From assembly GCA_030685235.1 (NCBI GenBank), contig MU839107.1, positions 124,001 to 188,000 on the forward strand: a stretch of 64,000 bases of DNA, written 5' to 3'. This stretch comes from Copromyces sp. CBS 386.78 (lineage: Eukaryota > Ascomycota > Sordariomycetes > Sordariales > Sordariaceae). The position numbers and the translations under genes are program-made. This document shows, piece by piece, positions 36,320 through 48,434 of this stretch (positions within the stretch are counted from its first letter, which is position 1; every line of letters begins with the position of its first letter). The notes beneath the pieces are model-generated. The model saw nothing but the letters and a program-made list of their open reading frames with translations, did not search any database and was not told the DNA's origin.

Positions 36320-38320
36320 TATAAGACTATATAACAATAAAATAAATAGGAACGTATAGCGAATTATATATTAGCTTCGAAATTAATAATATATTTTTAA
36401 AATACTATTACCATCTCTAATTCTATCCGACTTTTCTTCTAAATTCCGAATATACTTTACTCGTACAAAATAGGCCATCTACAATATACCCTACCATTCG
36501 GTAGATAATATTATTCACTTATATTATTTTTTATATATATAATTACAATAGGAATACCCGATTAGACCCGATATAATTATAGCTCAATTAGCGGAAGTAA
36601 AAATTAATCCCCATTCACTACTAACTTTAGCGCATTATTACATTACTATTTAAATATCTAATATCGCCAAATATATCGTTACTACAAATCTACAAAACGA
36701 AACAATTATAAAATACATTAAATACTACAATATACAATATTTTATATATATTTACTCTATAGAAAATAATTTATATACAACGTAATACTAAAATATTATT
36801 ATACGCATTAACTTCTATATAGTATTACGTCTTCTAATACCTATATATTCGATTAATTAATACTTTTTATATTCAATAAACTATAGAAGCAGTCTACCGT
36901 ATAATAAATAATTAACCTTATAGCTAATCCGAGCCGGCCAATTAATAGAAGTATATTAATACAATATAAGGCTAAACTAATATATATAATCAAACCCTAA
37001 CCCTATATCAATTACCTAAAGTATATTAATACTTCCGCTAGCGCATCCTTAAACCTAAACCTAAATTTAAAATCTAAATCGCATTTTACTTTAAATTATA
37101 AATATTCTATATAAGGATGCAACTTCGCACATTAACCTTATTAATCTACCCAAAATCCCAAATAAATTAGAATTCGTTTATTTAATACTTTAAATTAATA
37201 AACCCTATACCGCGCCAATTAAATATATATAATGTATTATAATATATTTAAATTATTAACGACCCAACCTAACCGCTTAGGTAAATAAATCCCCGCTATC
37301 CACTTCAAATCCTAACCCCTATAATAGAAGGTACTATATTCCCGTTTAGCCGCTATACTACCTAATTAAGGTACGGTACCCTAACGTTCACTTTAAAAGT
37401 CTATCGACTCTTCGAATTTCTATTACAATAATAGACCCCGGATATAAACCTCTATCGGATTAGACCCTAATCCAACATTCTACTACAACACAACCCAGAT
37501 CGTACTTCAATTCATAATACGAATTAATTCCTACTACTTTACTTTAGACTTTAGAAGGACGAAATTTAAAATTTCTAATTAAAAAGCATATATAACAACT
37601 TTAAAACCGTTTACAATCACTATTAACGAAAGAATAGTACCTTACTAATATAACGAATATATTAGAGGACTAATAACCTAATAAAATTAAATAAAACTCG
37701 AATACCGCCGGTTAATTAAATAATATATTTATTTATACCATCTCCCTTTTAATATATCGTATATAATACTTTATATTATATTATCTAATATTCATATTAT
37801 ATCTACTTATAAATAAATATATTATCTACTTAAAATATTTCTATAAGGTTAGAAATAATTCAAATTACTACCCTAATAAATATTTCCGCTACTAATAAGT
37901 CCGTATATTTAATACTTACCGGTATACTTATTACTAACTAACTAACTAATTAGAATATTAGCTATTAATTCCCTGCCGAAGACTTTTGTATAAATTTAAA
38001 TATAATAACTAAAAATAAATTAATACTCCTAACTAAAATAAAACTAATAATAATAATAGTATAGGTTAAATAACTAAGGGCCGTCTCTCTGTATCGTTAT
38101 TTACTAGATTCTATACCGGCAATTAACTAATAACGTAAAAACGGATACCTAATACTAATACCATTTCAACAATTAGAATTAATAGCGCTACCTTCAATAC
38201 TAAGTACGTTTCTACTATAATTTATTAACCGCCAACTTCGAATATATTAGAAATTAATCCGTCTACCTACAATATAATAAATAAAAGGCCCGCGACCGAA
38301 ATACTAATCGCTATTATAGC
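36320..38320. other. AT-rich stretch without readable gene
   Basis: Follows transposase copy 2. No protein pattern was recognised on either strand. A sequence near 37,340-37,362 (GTTTAGCCGCTATACTACC) weakly resembles an inverted transposon tip but is not convincing. Confidence 0.4.
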
Positions 38321-38324
38321 TTAC

Positions 38325-38645
38325 AATAAATTAATACAACGTTCGCTAATATACATTATAATTTCGAATTTAATATAAATATATTAATATTTAGTAAAAT
38401 AATTTCACCAGTTAATATAACGCTCACTAATATATATTACAACTTCGAACCTACTACGGACATATTAATATTCAATAAAACAATCTCACCGGTCAATATA
38501 GCACTCGCTAATATATATTACAACTTCAAACCTACTACGGGCATATCAATATTCAACAAAACAATCTCACCGGTCAATACAACGCTCGCCAATATATATC
38601 ACAACTTCGAACCTACTACGGGCACATTAATATTTAATAAAACAA
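38325..38645 (-). repeat. Four 81-base tandem repeats, in codon phase on the minus strand
   Basis: The unit is exactly 81 bases (boundaries of the CACC motif at 38,406, 38,487 and 38,568), that is 27 codons. On the minus strand it reads EIVLLNIDMPVVGLKL, a stop, YILASAILTG, and the next unit continues in the same frame; the stop is a RIP-type change probably from Q or R. This looks like the remnant of a repeat protein and not a neutral satellite. The family is unknown. Confidence 0.6.
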
Positions 38646-38649
38646 TCTT

Positions 38650-41600
38650 ACTAAATATCGTCCTTAATTAAGCTATTATACAATAATTTCCCTAGAAAAT
38701 TAAATTAATTTACAACCTTAATAAACACGATTAAACGAAATACTTCACTATAAACCGTACGCTAAAATCAACCAAATCCGGTAATACCCCGTACCATAAC
38801 CTTCTTAACATCGGATAAAAAAATACATTTTTTATCATTATATATAAACTAAACTACGTAAACAATATAAATTCTATCGTAAATATAAAACCATATACGC
38901 TTCCATCTAATATACGCTTCCATCCAATATTTATTAAACGAAACCGCCCTTACCCAAACCCAACGTATAAAAGTATCGGACTACGGGGAATATCCTATTA
39001 TTAGGACGTTATATCTTCAAACTTTCTCTTTTCTCCCGGGGACTTCACTACTCGTTTATTAATAATCTAATTATCTAATTTTTACCTATTATCTAAACCA
39101 ACTCACCGGCCTATTATACTAGAAACGGCTACCAAATAATAAAGAGGCTTAACCAATAGCTTCTACCGTCGCATTACAATTCCAGCGAAAATTATATCGT
39201 TTAAACCACCAATTAGGACAACAATAACTATTTAATTCTAGAACGTACATTTTCAATACTAAAAAGCGAAATTCGGAAGACTTAAGACTATACCTCCTAT
39301 CTACGAAAAATATAATAGTAGATAACTAAAAAACTAATTCTAATAATAATTATAATATAAAACTTACGTAAATACTTTCTTTACGAGAGATATAGTAGCA
39401 GACAACTAAGAAGATAACTCCAATAATAATTATAATATAAAATTTATATAAATACTTTAGAACGAAGATACAAAAACGCCAACTTCCCTAAAAAATTGAA
39501 TCAAACAAACTACAAAGCTCTATAAGGCTCGAATTACCGATTTATCGTTAATATTAACGCTATCTATTTAAATAGGGAAGAACAACTATAAACGGGAAAA
39601 GCAAAATAAATAGAAAAACAAAAATAAATCGAAACGTAACCTTCTATTCACTCTAACGAAATAATACAATCAATAAGAAAGTACGGCGAAAAGCTCAAAA
39701 GCGAAATAAATAAAAGAACAAAAATAAGTCGAAACGAAACTTTCCGTTCACTCCAACGAAATAATATAATTAAATAGCGGGAGAAACTACAAAAAATATA
39801 TTACTCTAACTTTACAATTACCTTATTTATATTACTACCGAAGGCAACGCAACGAAAGTTCGTAAATTACAATATCTAATTATCAATTATAAACCAATAG
39901 AAAGAAAGGGGAACCTTAAAGATTTAAATATATTACAAGCACCCAAAGTCATATATAATACTAAATTAAAATCGGAATAATCAATCTAATCGTTTATTTA
40001 TACGCTATTTCGTAAAATCGGATTATTTACCTAATAAACTTCGATATAACGCGATAATATAATATAAATTTAATAGCTAATATATTAGGTTTATATAATA
40101 AAATACTTTAAAAATAGGAATATAATAACCTTCAAAGACAATATACTAAATTAATCCAAATATATTAATAATATCGCAACTATATACAAAGTACGGAAAA
40201 TAAAAAATAATCTTCAAGTAACTATTACAGAGGGCAACACCACATTACCGTTATATATACATTAATATTATATATATACGGAAAATAAAATAAAATATAG
40301 GGCCGGAGTTCCGGATCGGCGGAGACACTACGTAGCAAGACGGACACAAATCGGAGCCAGAATACCGGGATCCACTTACCAATACTACGGCGCACCGGCA
40401 TATATATAATACAAGAAATAAAAGTCTAAATAAAATCAATTAAATATATATTATAAAATAAAAGATTACTAACGATAAAGAATCAATTAAATAACAAATT
40501 AATTCGTATAGTACACGCTCTAAATACATTAATAATATTTAATATCAAAACAATAAATTTTTTACGCAATATATTCCAATTAATTAAATAACATTTAACT
40601 AATAATTCGAATACAATTTTTATATAGTATTAGAACGTAAATTTTTATATATTTAACTTTATTAAATAGACTTACGCTAATAATATTTTAACTTTTAAAT
40701 ACAATTCTAATTATAACGTTCAATATTAAATATCTATACATTCCGGTCCAATATAATATTAAATCTATAGATAATAAATGCGGATATAGAACAAGTAAAT
40801 TCCGGTACAATACCAAGTCTATAAACAATAAGTACAGATATAAAGCAAATAAAACAACAATCGGTATTTAATAAAATATATTATAACTAACGGATTTAAC
40901 CTACGCTAATATTTTACGCGCAATATCTAATATCTATCCGGTCCGGTATGATACTAAATCCGTAGACGATAAATACGGATATAGAATATTTAAAATACTA
41001 TATAGGAACGGTAATATAGTCTTTAAAGTATATTTACGCTAGAAGGGCCTCGAATTAGTAAATATACCGCAATTAATTTAACGGACTTACACTAATAATC
41101 GCAACTTATAAATACTAAAAATATCGTTAGTTTTTGCGAATTAAATAATAAAACTAATAGATTCTATATTATATATTAATTAATAGACTAGTAGACTTAA
41201 TAGTATTACTATACAATTAGATTATAGGACTTAGCCGTTTTACAATATTAAGTAGGGTACGAAACGGGATAAAACGGTCCCGCCGTCTATAAACGGGAAT
41301 ATAATTAAAATAGAATAACGGTAGGTCTAAAATTCAAACTAAAAGGAAGTCGTAAATTAGTATTATAATATTAGTATTATAGTATTTCAAATCGTAATTA
41401 AATAAAAGTTTTACCGGCTATTAAATTAGGAGTACTAAGCAGCCGGCGCTCTATTAGCGACTTAGTGCGTACGAACTATATAAGAAACTAATTTAGCAAA
41501 CTATAAGAATTAAATTCATATATTATATACTATAAAAAATAAATTATATATACAGACCGCGCAAGCCCTATCTACAACCCCCTATACGTACCCACTAAAC

Positions 41601-41690
41601 CCCTACGACCACGCGCTAGCCTACCCCCATCCAACGGGCCGGGTCGCTATCCTTCAATACATACAACATTAGATGTCAAACCAACATCGG
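38650..41690. other. AT-rich stretch with minor repeats
   Basis: It contains two copies of a block near 39,300-39,470 (ATAATTATAATATAAAA followed by TAAATACTTT) and two near 39,590-39,770 (AAAATAAATCGAAACG/AAAATAAGTCGAAACG). Near 40,740-40,990 there are three copies of a roughly 60-base block with TTCCGG..CAATA, AAATCTATAGA and AATACGGATATAGAA. No gene was recognised. The right edge of island II lies at about 41,650-41,690. Confidence 0.4.
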
Positions 41691-41699
41691 AGGTTTTAA

Positions 41700-42450
41700 T
41701 CTAATAAAATATTTTATTTACATTGGTTCCTGGACACCACATTCAATGTCGTATAGTGCATATTCCCAGTACGGTACCTATACAAGCGCATATAGCCAGT
41801 TGCGGTCGGAGGGACGAAGGCGAGCTGCCTTTGTTCCATGGATGCGCTAGGTCGCATCTCAATAGTTGGTCCTTCACGGTTCTCGAATGACAGGACTCTC
41901 CGCTCTCGTCCCACGGGTATACCTAAGAGAACTAGGACCGAGGGAGTTTGTGGAAGAAGGCCAGTGGCCAAATTACGATAGCTTCCAAAGGAGAGTTCGA
42001 AGTCGAGCTCGACGGCGACAAGGTGGTTGACGTCGCGACTGGCGAGAAGCCACAAGTGTATACTGTACAGTTGTGTACGAGATATATCACCCTTTTAGAC
42101 CGAAGGAGCGGCGATTCTTCTAGTCTGTTAGCTGGAACTGGGAGGCACACCAGCAGTCCCAGTCGTGGCTGGCGGGCAGGAAGAGGTCGTCATACCAAAG
42201 GGCCAATGGACTAGCAGTTCTTATAGTATCGAGCCTTTTCAGTTTTATAGTCTTTTCCGTTCCCTTTTTCTGCTTGTCCTTTGCATATTTGCATTCGTTT
42301 CCATACCGCACGGAAGTCTCGTGTTCTTTTATAGGTAACCTCTACCTCTATGCTTCCGGACGCATAATCTATCCCTTAACCTTCTAGCCTCCCTCACTAT
42401 CACACATCCGCTTTTTATTATATACCTGCTATGTTATCAAATGAGGAAAT
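41700..42450. other. GC-balanced segment with only broken open frames
   Basis: Normal-composition sequence between island II and pseudogene B. Overlapping open frames on both strands (for example 41,948-42,214 plus and 41,714-42,055 minus) lack recognisable domains and conflict. It may hold remnants of the 5' part of copy B, but I cannot show this. Confidence 0.35.
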
Positions 42451-42529
42451 GACATCGCTGCCCTCCACCTACCTAATCTCAAAAGCCACCAATACTCCCC
42501 ACCAAGTAGAGGCCGCCAAACGTCTAATA

Positions 42530-43183
42530 GTGAGCGAAAAGACAATAACGTCAAACTCTGTGCTATATCCGACATTTGCTAACTCTGTCAAACTGTAGGA
42601 CACCGCCATCAAGATTGATGCAGGAAGGCAAGCCAGCCATCGTTCTGTCGGCTCCTCCCAACGCGGCCGCGCTAGCCCAGGACCCGTTGATGAGGCGCTG
42701 CGATCTCCCCGGTGACGACGGGGGAAGCGACGACGACGATAGCGACACGGACGGTAACGAAACCGACATCGGCGATGACGGCGACGACAGCGACACAAAT
42801 CGAACGGACGAAGACGAAACGCCGGACCATGGCAATCTTTCCGTGCACCAGCTGCAGAGGTGGAAAAAGGATTGGCGGCGTGGTCCTCCGTTCTCCATCC
42901 ATGTTAAGACACGAGAGCTCTTGTCTGCGGGTCTGGAGCTCGGCATTGAGTTGCGGACCCCGCAACCCGGCGCCCGTTACCACCCCGGCCCCCGCATCGC
43001 CCGTCCTGCGCCGCTATTGGAGCAGAATCGTAGCCCCGACGTCCAAAAAGCGCCCGACTATAGCAATCTTGAGGGCGAAGACGAGGATAACGTTTTAATC
43101 CCAGACGTCACCCCAGTCCGTCCATCTGGCCAACGCCTCCGGGCTGTGCTCGGCAGCCCGTTACTCCGCAAGCCATTCTAGGA
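42530..43183 (+). pseudogene. Copy B: truncated family member closest to gene A
   Basis: It starts with a preserved intron 2 (42,530-42,598, 69 bases, against 70 in gene A, with the same TTGCTAACTC.GTC.AACT.TAG end), followed by GAC ACC GCC ATC AAG, which matches DTAIK of exon 3 in gene A. A 4-base insertion after AAG shifts the frame, and MQEGKPAIV then matches MQKGRPAVL. The rest of exon 3, exon 4 and part of exon 5 are deleted. The acidic run (DDGGSDDDDSDTDGNETD) and LEGEDEDNVLIPDVTPVR match LEGEGEDNAILDVTPVR of gene A. TAG at 43,181-43,183 closes the frame, shortly after which the similarity fades. It cannot make the family domain. Confidence 0.75.
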
Positions 43184-43249
43184 TCCGCAGTCATAGCGTA
43201 CCTGTTTGGAACTCCACACCAACAAGGGAACCAAGGAGGGAGACGGGAA

Positions 43250-43790
43250 TTTGATGGCTTATATGTAATGGCTGTTATGAGAGGCAGAGACATTTTATCG
43301 AGTTGGTGTGGCTAAGGTAGGCCAACCTAGATGCTGGCTGCCCGTGATGAATAGAGGTGAGGTTAAAAGTGGGGTTCCCCGTTTCGGTGGAGAATGTGTA
43401 AGTGATAGTGCAGTCCCTGGCTTTAGGCTGCTTCAGTAGGAATGTACTAACAGGCCTGCATTGGACCAAATTGCAGGGTCTAGTTAGCCAGAGACGATAC
43501 CTGCGGATCCACTGGAGTTCTGGGACTTGGCAGCTGCAGAGACTGCCGTACCTGCTAGCTCCTGCCCTTTGTTCTGACCAGCTCATGGTCCGGGCGCTGG
43601 CCCTATTCCCCACAGGCACTCGGCACCATATTTCTTTTTCCGAGTTGCCAGGTGCTCGTGTCCTCTCCCATCTTCAAACCACTCCATTTTTGCCAGCAGA
43701 AGGCTAGCCCTGAGTTGCCTCACACCCGATCGCGAAAACGTCACCGTTGGAGGTGCGGAGGACTCTCGGTCTCTCTACTCCGAAACGGGC
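43250..43790. repeat. Dispersed repeat block, copy 2, with empty MITE site
   Basis: It matches 17,590-18,543 plus the short piece after the MITE (19,176-19,200). At 43,761-43,790 the sequence runs GACTC TCG GTCTCTCTACTCC without interruption, where the other copy has TTA, the 629-base MITE and TTA. It lies upstream of gene C and probably forms part of its distal promoter. Confidence 0.7.
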
Positions 43791-44398
43791 GTCCGGACTA
43801 GATTTTTCGGTCGCTCGACCACACCGAGCGTTTTGCTCAACTTGCATTTTCTCTTCAGCGAAACCTGCGGTTCGCGCCATCGAGCGACAGCTCACACATT
43901 TGCGTTCTCTACCTACCGACCACGACTCCTACCCTTTTTATCGACTTCGCCTTTCCATCGATTTCCCTCAAGAGATTGCGACAGGCTCATTGCATCGCCA
44001 TTAGCCATTACCGCCCGCCAACTTCCATAGGAGATTGAATCTCGTTGGACCAGCCCTTCAGATTGTTCAATCCGAAAACGCCAGGCGAGCAAGGGTGCTC
44101 AAGGTACGTATTCGTCTGTTGCCTTTTTATCCTGTTCACTATCTTCCTTCATCCAGGTCCATCGAAGCCATCCAATGTTCGCATTCGCGTCAGGTTCTGA
44201 GGATATGGCCGAAGGTCAAAATATACATCCATTAGACTTCTCATCGATAGCTGACACAGAGCTCCGAAGGAACCGCATCCCATTTCACATACTCGTGCAT
44301 GACATTTTCGAATCGGGACACGCCCTCAAGTCCCATTTCGAGTTCCACGACCTCGACTATTAGCTTCAAAAGTCCACGACCCTCTTGATACTTTCAAG
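43791..44398 (+). promoter_or_regulatory. Promoter and 5' leader of gene C, with probable leader intron
   Basis: GC-balanced, pyrimidine-rich sequence before the ATG at 44,399. A 53-base candidate intron runs from GTACGT at 44,104 to ATCCAG at 44,156 and has a long pyrimidine tract. Short open frames here have no domain. Confidence 0.4.
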
Positions 44399-46742
44399 AT
44401 GGCCGACAACGGCCCCACCCTCGACAATGTCGAAGGCTTCGTCGCGGAGTTGGAAGCTGCCGCCGCGATCAATGACCCGCGCCTTCATGTCTGGTGGGAG
44501 ATCATTAGTAAATTGCCCATCACTCACCTCCAACTCCTTGATTTCTCCCGCACTAACTTTTTGACTCGCCAGTTCTCCTAAACGATAACTTGGTTTCTCC
44601 AGGCACCGGGGTGATCCGCCCGTTCAACGCGTACTACGGAATACCGGCTCAACATCGAACCTTCGCAGAGAGGGCGTACAGATGGCTCCGCATGCACCAC
44701 TTTTCTGGCACTACTCGATATGCGCTTGCGAGAATCGGCCCCACGAAACCAGGTCTTGTTGCACAAACTAGAGATGGCATGATGAGGCATGAGTTGAGCA
44801 GGGCTCGACGGCCAACTCGTGTGCTGTGTTCTCCTGAGCAACAAGCATTCCCAGCAAAGATTACATCGGAAACCATGGTTTGGGCCACTGACGGTGCACT
44901 GAAGTCCATCACCGCTATTACACCTCGCCCCGAGACCCTCCAGGATATACCGCACACCTTTGGACAAATGCTTCCGTATGTGCGGTTGGTAGCGGATGCC
45001 CTCAGTGATCGTTCTGAGATCATTGACAAGAAAGAGACCAGCAGGCAAGTACGCCTGGTCAAGTGTACCTCAGGCACCGTGTTCGAAGACACGGCTTGGT
45101 TCCTTGTGGTGAGTACACCTACTGATGGAGTTTGAGATATACCTTTGGGTCGAGGCTAACAGTAATCATCAATCAGTACAAGGCGAAGGACGCGCAGATG
45201 GGTAAACCGGGTGTCTATCCATGGGCCACAAGCCTTCACTGGAGGGAGTACGAGACGTTCCGGGCTCGTTGTGAAGATCTTGTGGACTTCGTGAGGGTAC
45301 GTTATATGTTGACCTTGGTGTCGAGAAATCAAAAAGACACCTACCGGATTCCCCCAGGACCGTTCATCCATTCTAACAACATGTGTTACTAGGCATCGAA
45401 GGGAGCAGTGGCAAATCTGATGATTTGTCCTCACGACACCAGGTTTACTTGTGACCCTGCCTCAGAACTTCAGATCAAGAAGACAAACGAAAAGACGAAT
45501 GCACGAAAGGCGGCTTGGAAAAAGGCGGCCGATGCAGCGGTTGAACAGTTGGCGGCGTCGACCGATGCTGCGGAAGTCAACGATGGTGCAGGCGGCCTTG
45601 CTTTGGTGCCCCAACCTGTTGACAACCCGAGCGGTGTCACACAGCATGTTTCCCACGATGAAACCCCTCAGACTGATCCTGACAACAACAATTTCTCTCA
45701 ACCGTCTTCCCAAGGCAACAGCCTCGGTTTTGGTCAGGAAGCCGTCTCAGGTCTACACTCAGATCAAGCGGCTGTTCTGTCTAGTTTGCCGCTCACCCCG
45801 CCGGCCGATGCTCAAGTACCAATCGGCCAGCAAGACCATGATGAGAATTCCGGCGATGAAGACACCGACGATGAGGACTCTGATGATGAGGACTCTGATG
45901 ATGAGGACTCTGATGATGAGGATTCCAACGACGAGGACTTCGACGATGAGAGAACTGGTAGCCACGGAGATGGAGCAGGTCGAACATCGGAGGCTCCCCG
46001 TGGCGATTCCTCGCATACACATACTCATATTCCGCCTGCTAGCGTTACAGTTGGAGTTCCTTCATAAGTTGAAGGAGACAACGGTAGCGAATCTTTCCGT
46101 GCCGAACATGGTGGTGCTGCAACGGGTGGTGCTGGATATGGTTACCATTATGATCCCGTACAAGCCTATCCTCCCTTTTTCAGCGCCTTCGCAGAAGCTT
46201 CGCAGATGGCCACGGCGCAGGTTCTACCGCAGTCGTATCTGCCTATGGGAGCGCAGGACAGCAGGTTCGTGCCCGGTATGTCGGGCACTCTCATGAGCCC
46301 GTATGACTCCGGCGTGGAACAGCCTTTCGCGGGAAACAACATCTTGCGAAACCAACATGCGCAAAACCGCGATCTCATCACTGGCAGTATCAACAATGGT
46401 TCTGACTTTCAGAATGCTGGCGAGAGGTATCCGGTGCCTCACAGCCACATGCACAAGCAGTATCAAACCAACGATTATATCGACCCGAGCATCCTTGCTG
46501 CCGGAGAGGTCGACAACGGTCCGGTAGGCTACGGTGCGATTGACTACAATCCGATCGGCAATGGTCTAGGAGGTGATTATCTTGTCTTCCAAGGTGTTGG
46601 CAACGACGATATCGACAACGCGGTTGGAGTTCAAGCTGTTCACCAGGACGATGCTACTGGCTGTAGTACAGCTAAGCGCAAGAGAGGAGAGGAAGATGAT
46701 GGTGAAGCGGAGGGTGCTTCGCGCTCCAAGCGTCTGGGTTAA
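44399..46742 (+). CDS. Gene C: member of the unrecognised nuclear-tail family, with one in-frame stop
   Basis: The start ATG is in context TCAAGATGG. Exons are 44,399-44,507, 44,573-45,108, 45,177-45,296 and 45,393 onward; the 40-codon third exon and the phase-1 first intron match gene A exactly. Residues 1-290 are the shared domain (GVIRPF, FAERAYRWL, IGPTKPGL, DGALK, DIPHT, QVRLVKCTSGTVFEDTAW, PWATSLHWREY, KGAVANL). An alanine/lysine helix, a polar stretch and a DDEDS repeat follow. TAA at 46,065-46,067 ends a 479-residue product, yet the frame remains open for 224 codons to 46,742 and ends AKRKRGEEDDGEAEGASRSKRLG. I found no intron with acceptable signals and correct phase across this stop. 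The function is unknown; nuclear localisation is inferred from the tail. Confidence 0.72.
45862..45953 (+). repeat. In-frame 15-base repeats encoding DDEDS in gene C
   Basis: Four near-identical 15-base units encode DDEDS, followed by two decayed units (NDEDF, DDERT). This makes a strongly acidic run before the in-frame stop. Confidence 0.85.
46065..46067 (+). other. In-frame TAA within gene C
   Basis: Context CCT TCA TAA GTT GAA. The frame is open for 224 codons on each side of it within the last exon. Nearby GT dinucleotides upstream (GTTACA, GTTGGA, GTTCCT) are poor donors and give no in-phase intron. Confidence 0.8.
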
Positions 46743-47260
46743 ACCTGACATTACATGGATTTGGAGGTGAGTGAAGGGCCAGGTAATGGTCCGTCCGTTC
46801 ACAACGCAGGCGAGATGTCTTTCCATGCCGACTATGCTAGGTCATATCAAGGCGGCTGCGGATCTGGGAGAGCCTTGAGGATACTATTATCTTATACAAT
46901 CAGGATGATACAATTTCCATGAGAGCAAGGGCTCCAAGGAGACTACAGCTGGAGTTGATTACCTAGAGGAGGAAAGTATATGAAGTCGTATACAAGGTAT
47001 TTCATTTACCCCCAAGTGGGCCGGTATTTCTTTGTCTTCTGGGAATAAGAGGACATCAGTATTTGGGCCGAGTTCTATCCCGACTAACAAAGGGGAAGGT
47101 CTGCTTATAGACAGGGGTTATAGGTACAGGTAGCAATCTCATTATTCGTCATTATATCGGTTCATTCTCTTCTTTGTCGTATACGTTATATACCGGATCT
47201 TTTCGCACAGAAGTCGTTCCATTCACTCCATACTAACAGACCCCATCAACGTATTTAGGG
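46743..47260. other. 3' flank of gene C
   Basis: GC-balanced sequence without a gene. TGCTAGGTCA near 46,838 matches the flank of gene A. Confidence 0.4.
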
Positions 47261-47269
47261 TTCAATACT

Positions 47270-47596
47270 CCTTGCCCGTATTATTCAGTTATGAATCGAC
47301 TAACGATCGCCATCTCACAGATTTTTTGCAAGAGAACCTTATCATCCCAGGAACAAATACCAGCCGGCCCTTTGATCAGTACCTACTTTAGCATCGATCC
47401 AAACTTCCGAGAGTGCGCCTACACCGCATATCATTGGCTCCGGATCCAACATGTTTGTGGAGATACAAGACATGCAATTGCCAGAATTGGTCCAACAAAG
47501 CCGGGCCTCATGGACGAGGTGACCGAGGACATGATGCCACATGAGTTGGAGAAGAAAAAGCGGAAGTCGAAAGTCCGATGCCCTGATGAGAACTAG
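47270..47596 (+). pseudogene. Copy D: fragment of intron 1 and exon 2 of the family
   Basis: It begins with the 3' end of an intron (GACTAACG ... CTCACAG at about 47,308-47,330), followed by FLQENLIIPGTNTSRPF, which aligns with exon 2 of genes A and C. Near 47,385 the frame shifts by one base and continues as NFRECAYTAYHWLRIQH, ARIGPTKPGLMDE and MMPHELEKKK, closest to gene C. It ends in TAG at 47,594-47,596. The rest of the gene is absent, and there is no first exon in frame. Confidence 0.75.
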
Positions 47597-47599
47597 GTC

Positions 47600-47985
47600 T
47601 TCCCCGGAAGGAAGAATCACTTCGGTGACCTATTTCTTTGCAAGGGATTGTGCTCCAAATGTTCATGGTTCGATCCTTCTTGCCCGTGTTTTTCAGTTCT
47701 GAAGATTTGGTCCACGATTGTTCTTACCCGTCACTATGGGCAGCGATACTGTTCAAAGAACAAATCCTCACGTATGCTGTTCACGAACAGACGGGCCCAG
47801 AGTTGAACCAGACATACGAGTCAGGATGACTCTTTGCAGTCGTTGACCAGATCGCAGGCATCGTGTTCAGCGGTTGCTGCAGCAATGCCCCTGATGCGAT
47901 AGTATGAGATGGCTGTTCATGGAAGTCGCGGTGGGAGCGCGTTTGGCCTCAACACCAAAGCCTTGATCACCACCCAGCCATGAAC
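47600..47985. other. GC-balanced spacer without gene
   Basis: Contains a second copy of a short phrase found before copy D (CCTTGCCCGTATTATTCAGTT / TTCTTGCCCGTGTTTTTCAGTT), so it is probably a decayed duplicate. No coding region is supported. Confidence 0.4.
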
Positions 47986-47989
47986 AGCA

Positions 47990-48434
47990 ACGTTGATCAC
48001 GCACAACGCTGGAAAACCTCCTGTAGAGCTACTGACCTTGTCAAAATGGAGAGCGAGGCCCCACAACCGCATCAACGGTCGCTGGCCATCCAAGCAGTAT
48101 AAGATTCCTCTTTCAGATCCCAAGCTCGACCTCAAAACTTCCTCCCGCAAGCAACGATCTTCTTCTAACGACGGAAATCATCACCCAGCTTTGCTAGCTT
48201 ACACTTACCTCCAACCCACCTACTCCCCTACTTATTCGAAAACCTTCGCGATCTATCGCCTACCTCTACCTTTACTTCATCGACACCTTGCTCGCTCTAT
48301 CGACCTTGTGCTTTACCACTTGCACTCCAACCAGCCTCCCCACTTGCAATCGATATCCGTCGACATTCTACGCGAACTCTTCGAACGATTCCTGAAGATC
48401 GTTTATTCATTCAACACCTCTTCACAACCTTGGC
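47990..48434 (+). promoter_or_regulatory. Promoter and 5' leader of gene E, now separated from it
   Basis: A strongly pyrimidine-rich leader (ACCTCTACCTTTACTTCATC and similar) ends in a perfect donor GTAAGT at 48,435. The matching branch site CTACTAAC and acceptor TATCCCAG lie at 58,497-58,521, just 20 bases before the gene E start codon. Removing the transposon (with one TTA) restores an intron of about 93 bases. Confidence 0.6.

Larger units (their letters stand above)
20593..41690. other. AT-rich island II: composite of RIP-degraded transposons
   Basis: The left edge TACCATAGCGGAAAAATGCGG resembles the left end of island I (TACCGTAGCGGAAAAATCGG) and is followed by its own palindromic subterminal repeats. 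This suggests that a second Tnp2-like element starts here. Inside are a minus-strand LINE, a plus-strand Tnp2-like relic and several unassigned stretches. The composition returns to normal near 41,650-41,690. A matching right end was not found, so the island may be several nested insertions. Confidence 0.6.

Noticed and set aside
37335..37365. Inverted tip matching the left end of island II
   Set aside because: Only a loose match (TAGCCGCTATAC) with several differences and no subterminal CATCCAATATT copies nearby.
20593..41690. A giant Starship-type cargo element
   Set aside because: No captain-like tyrosine recombinase could be read near either edge; the tips and transposase fit smaller DNA transposons with nested insertions.
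44578..45092. Minus-strand frames of about 150 codons over gene C
   Set aside because: They are antisense shadows of exon 2, whose plus-strand frame is conserved in genes A and E.
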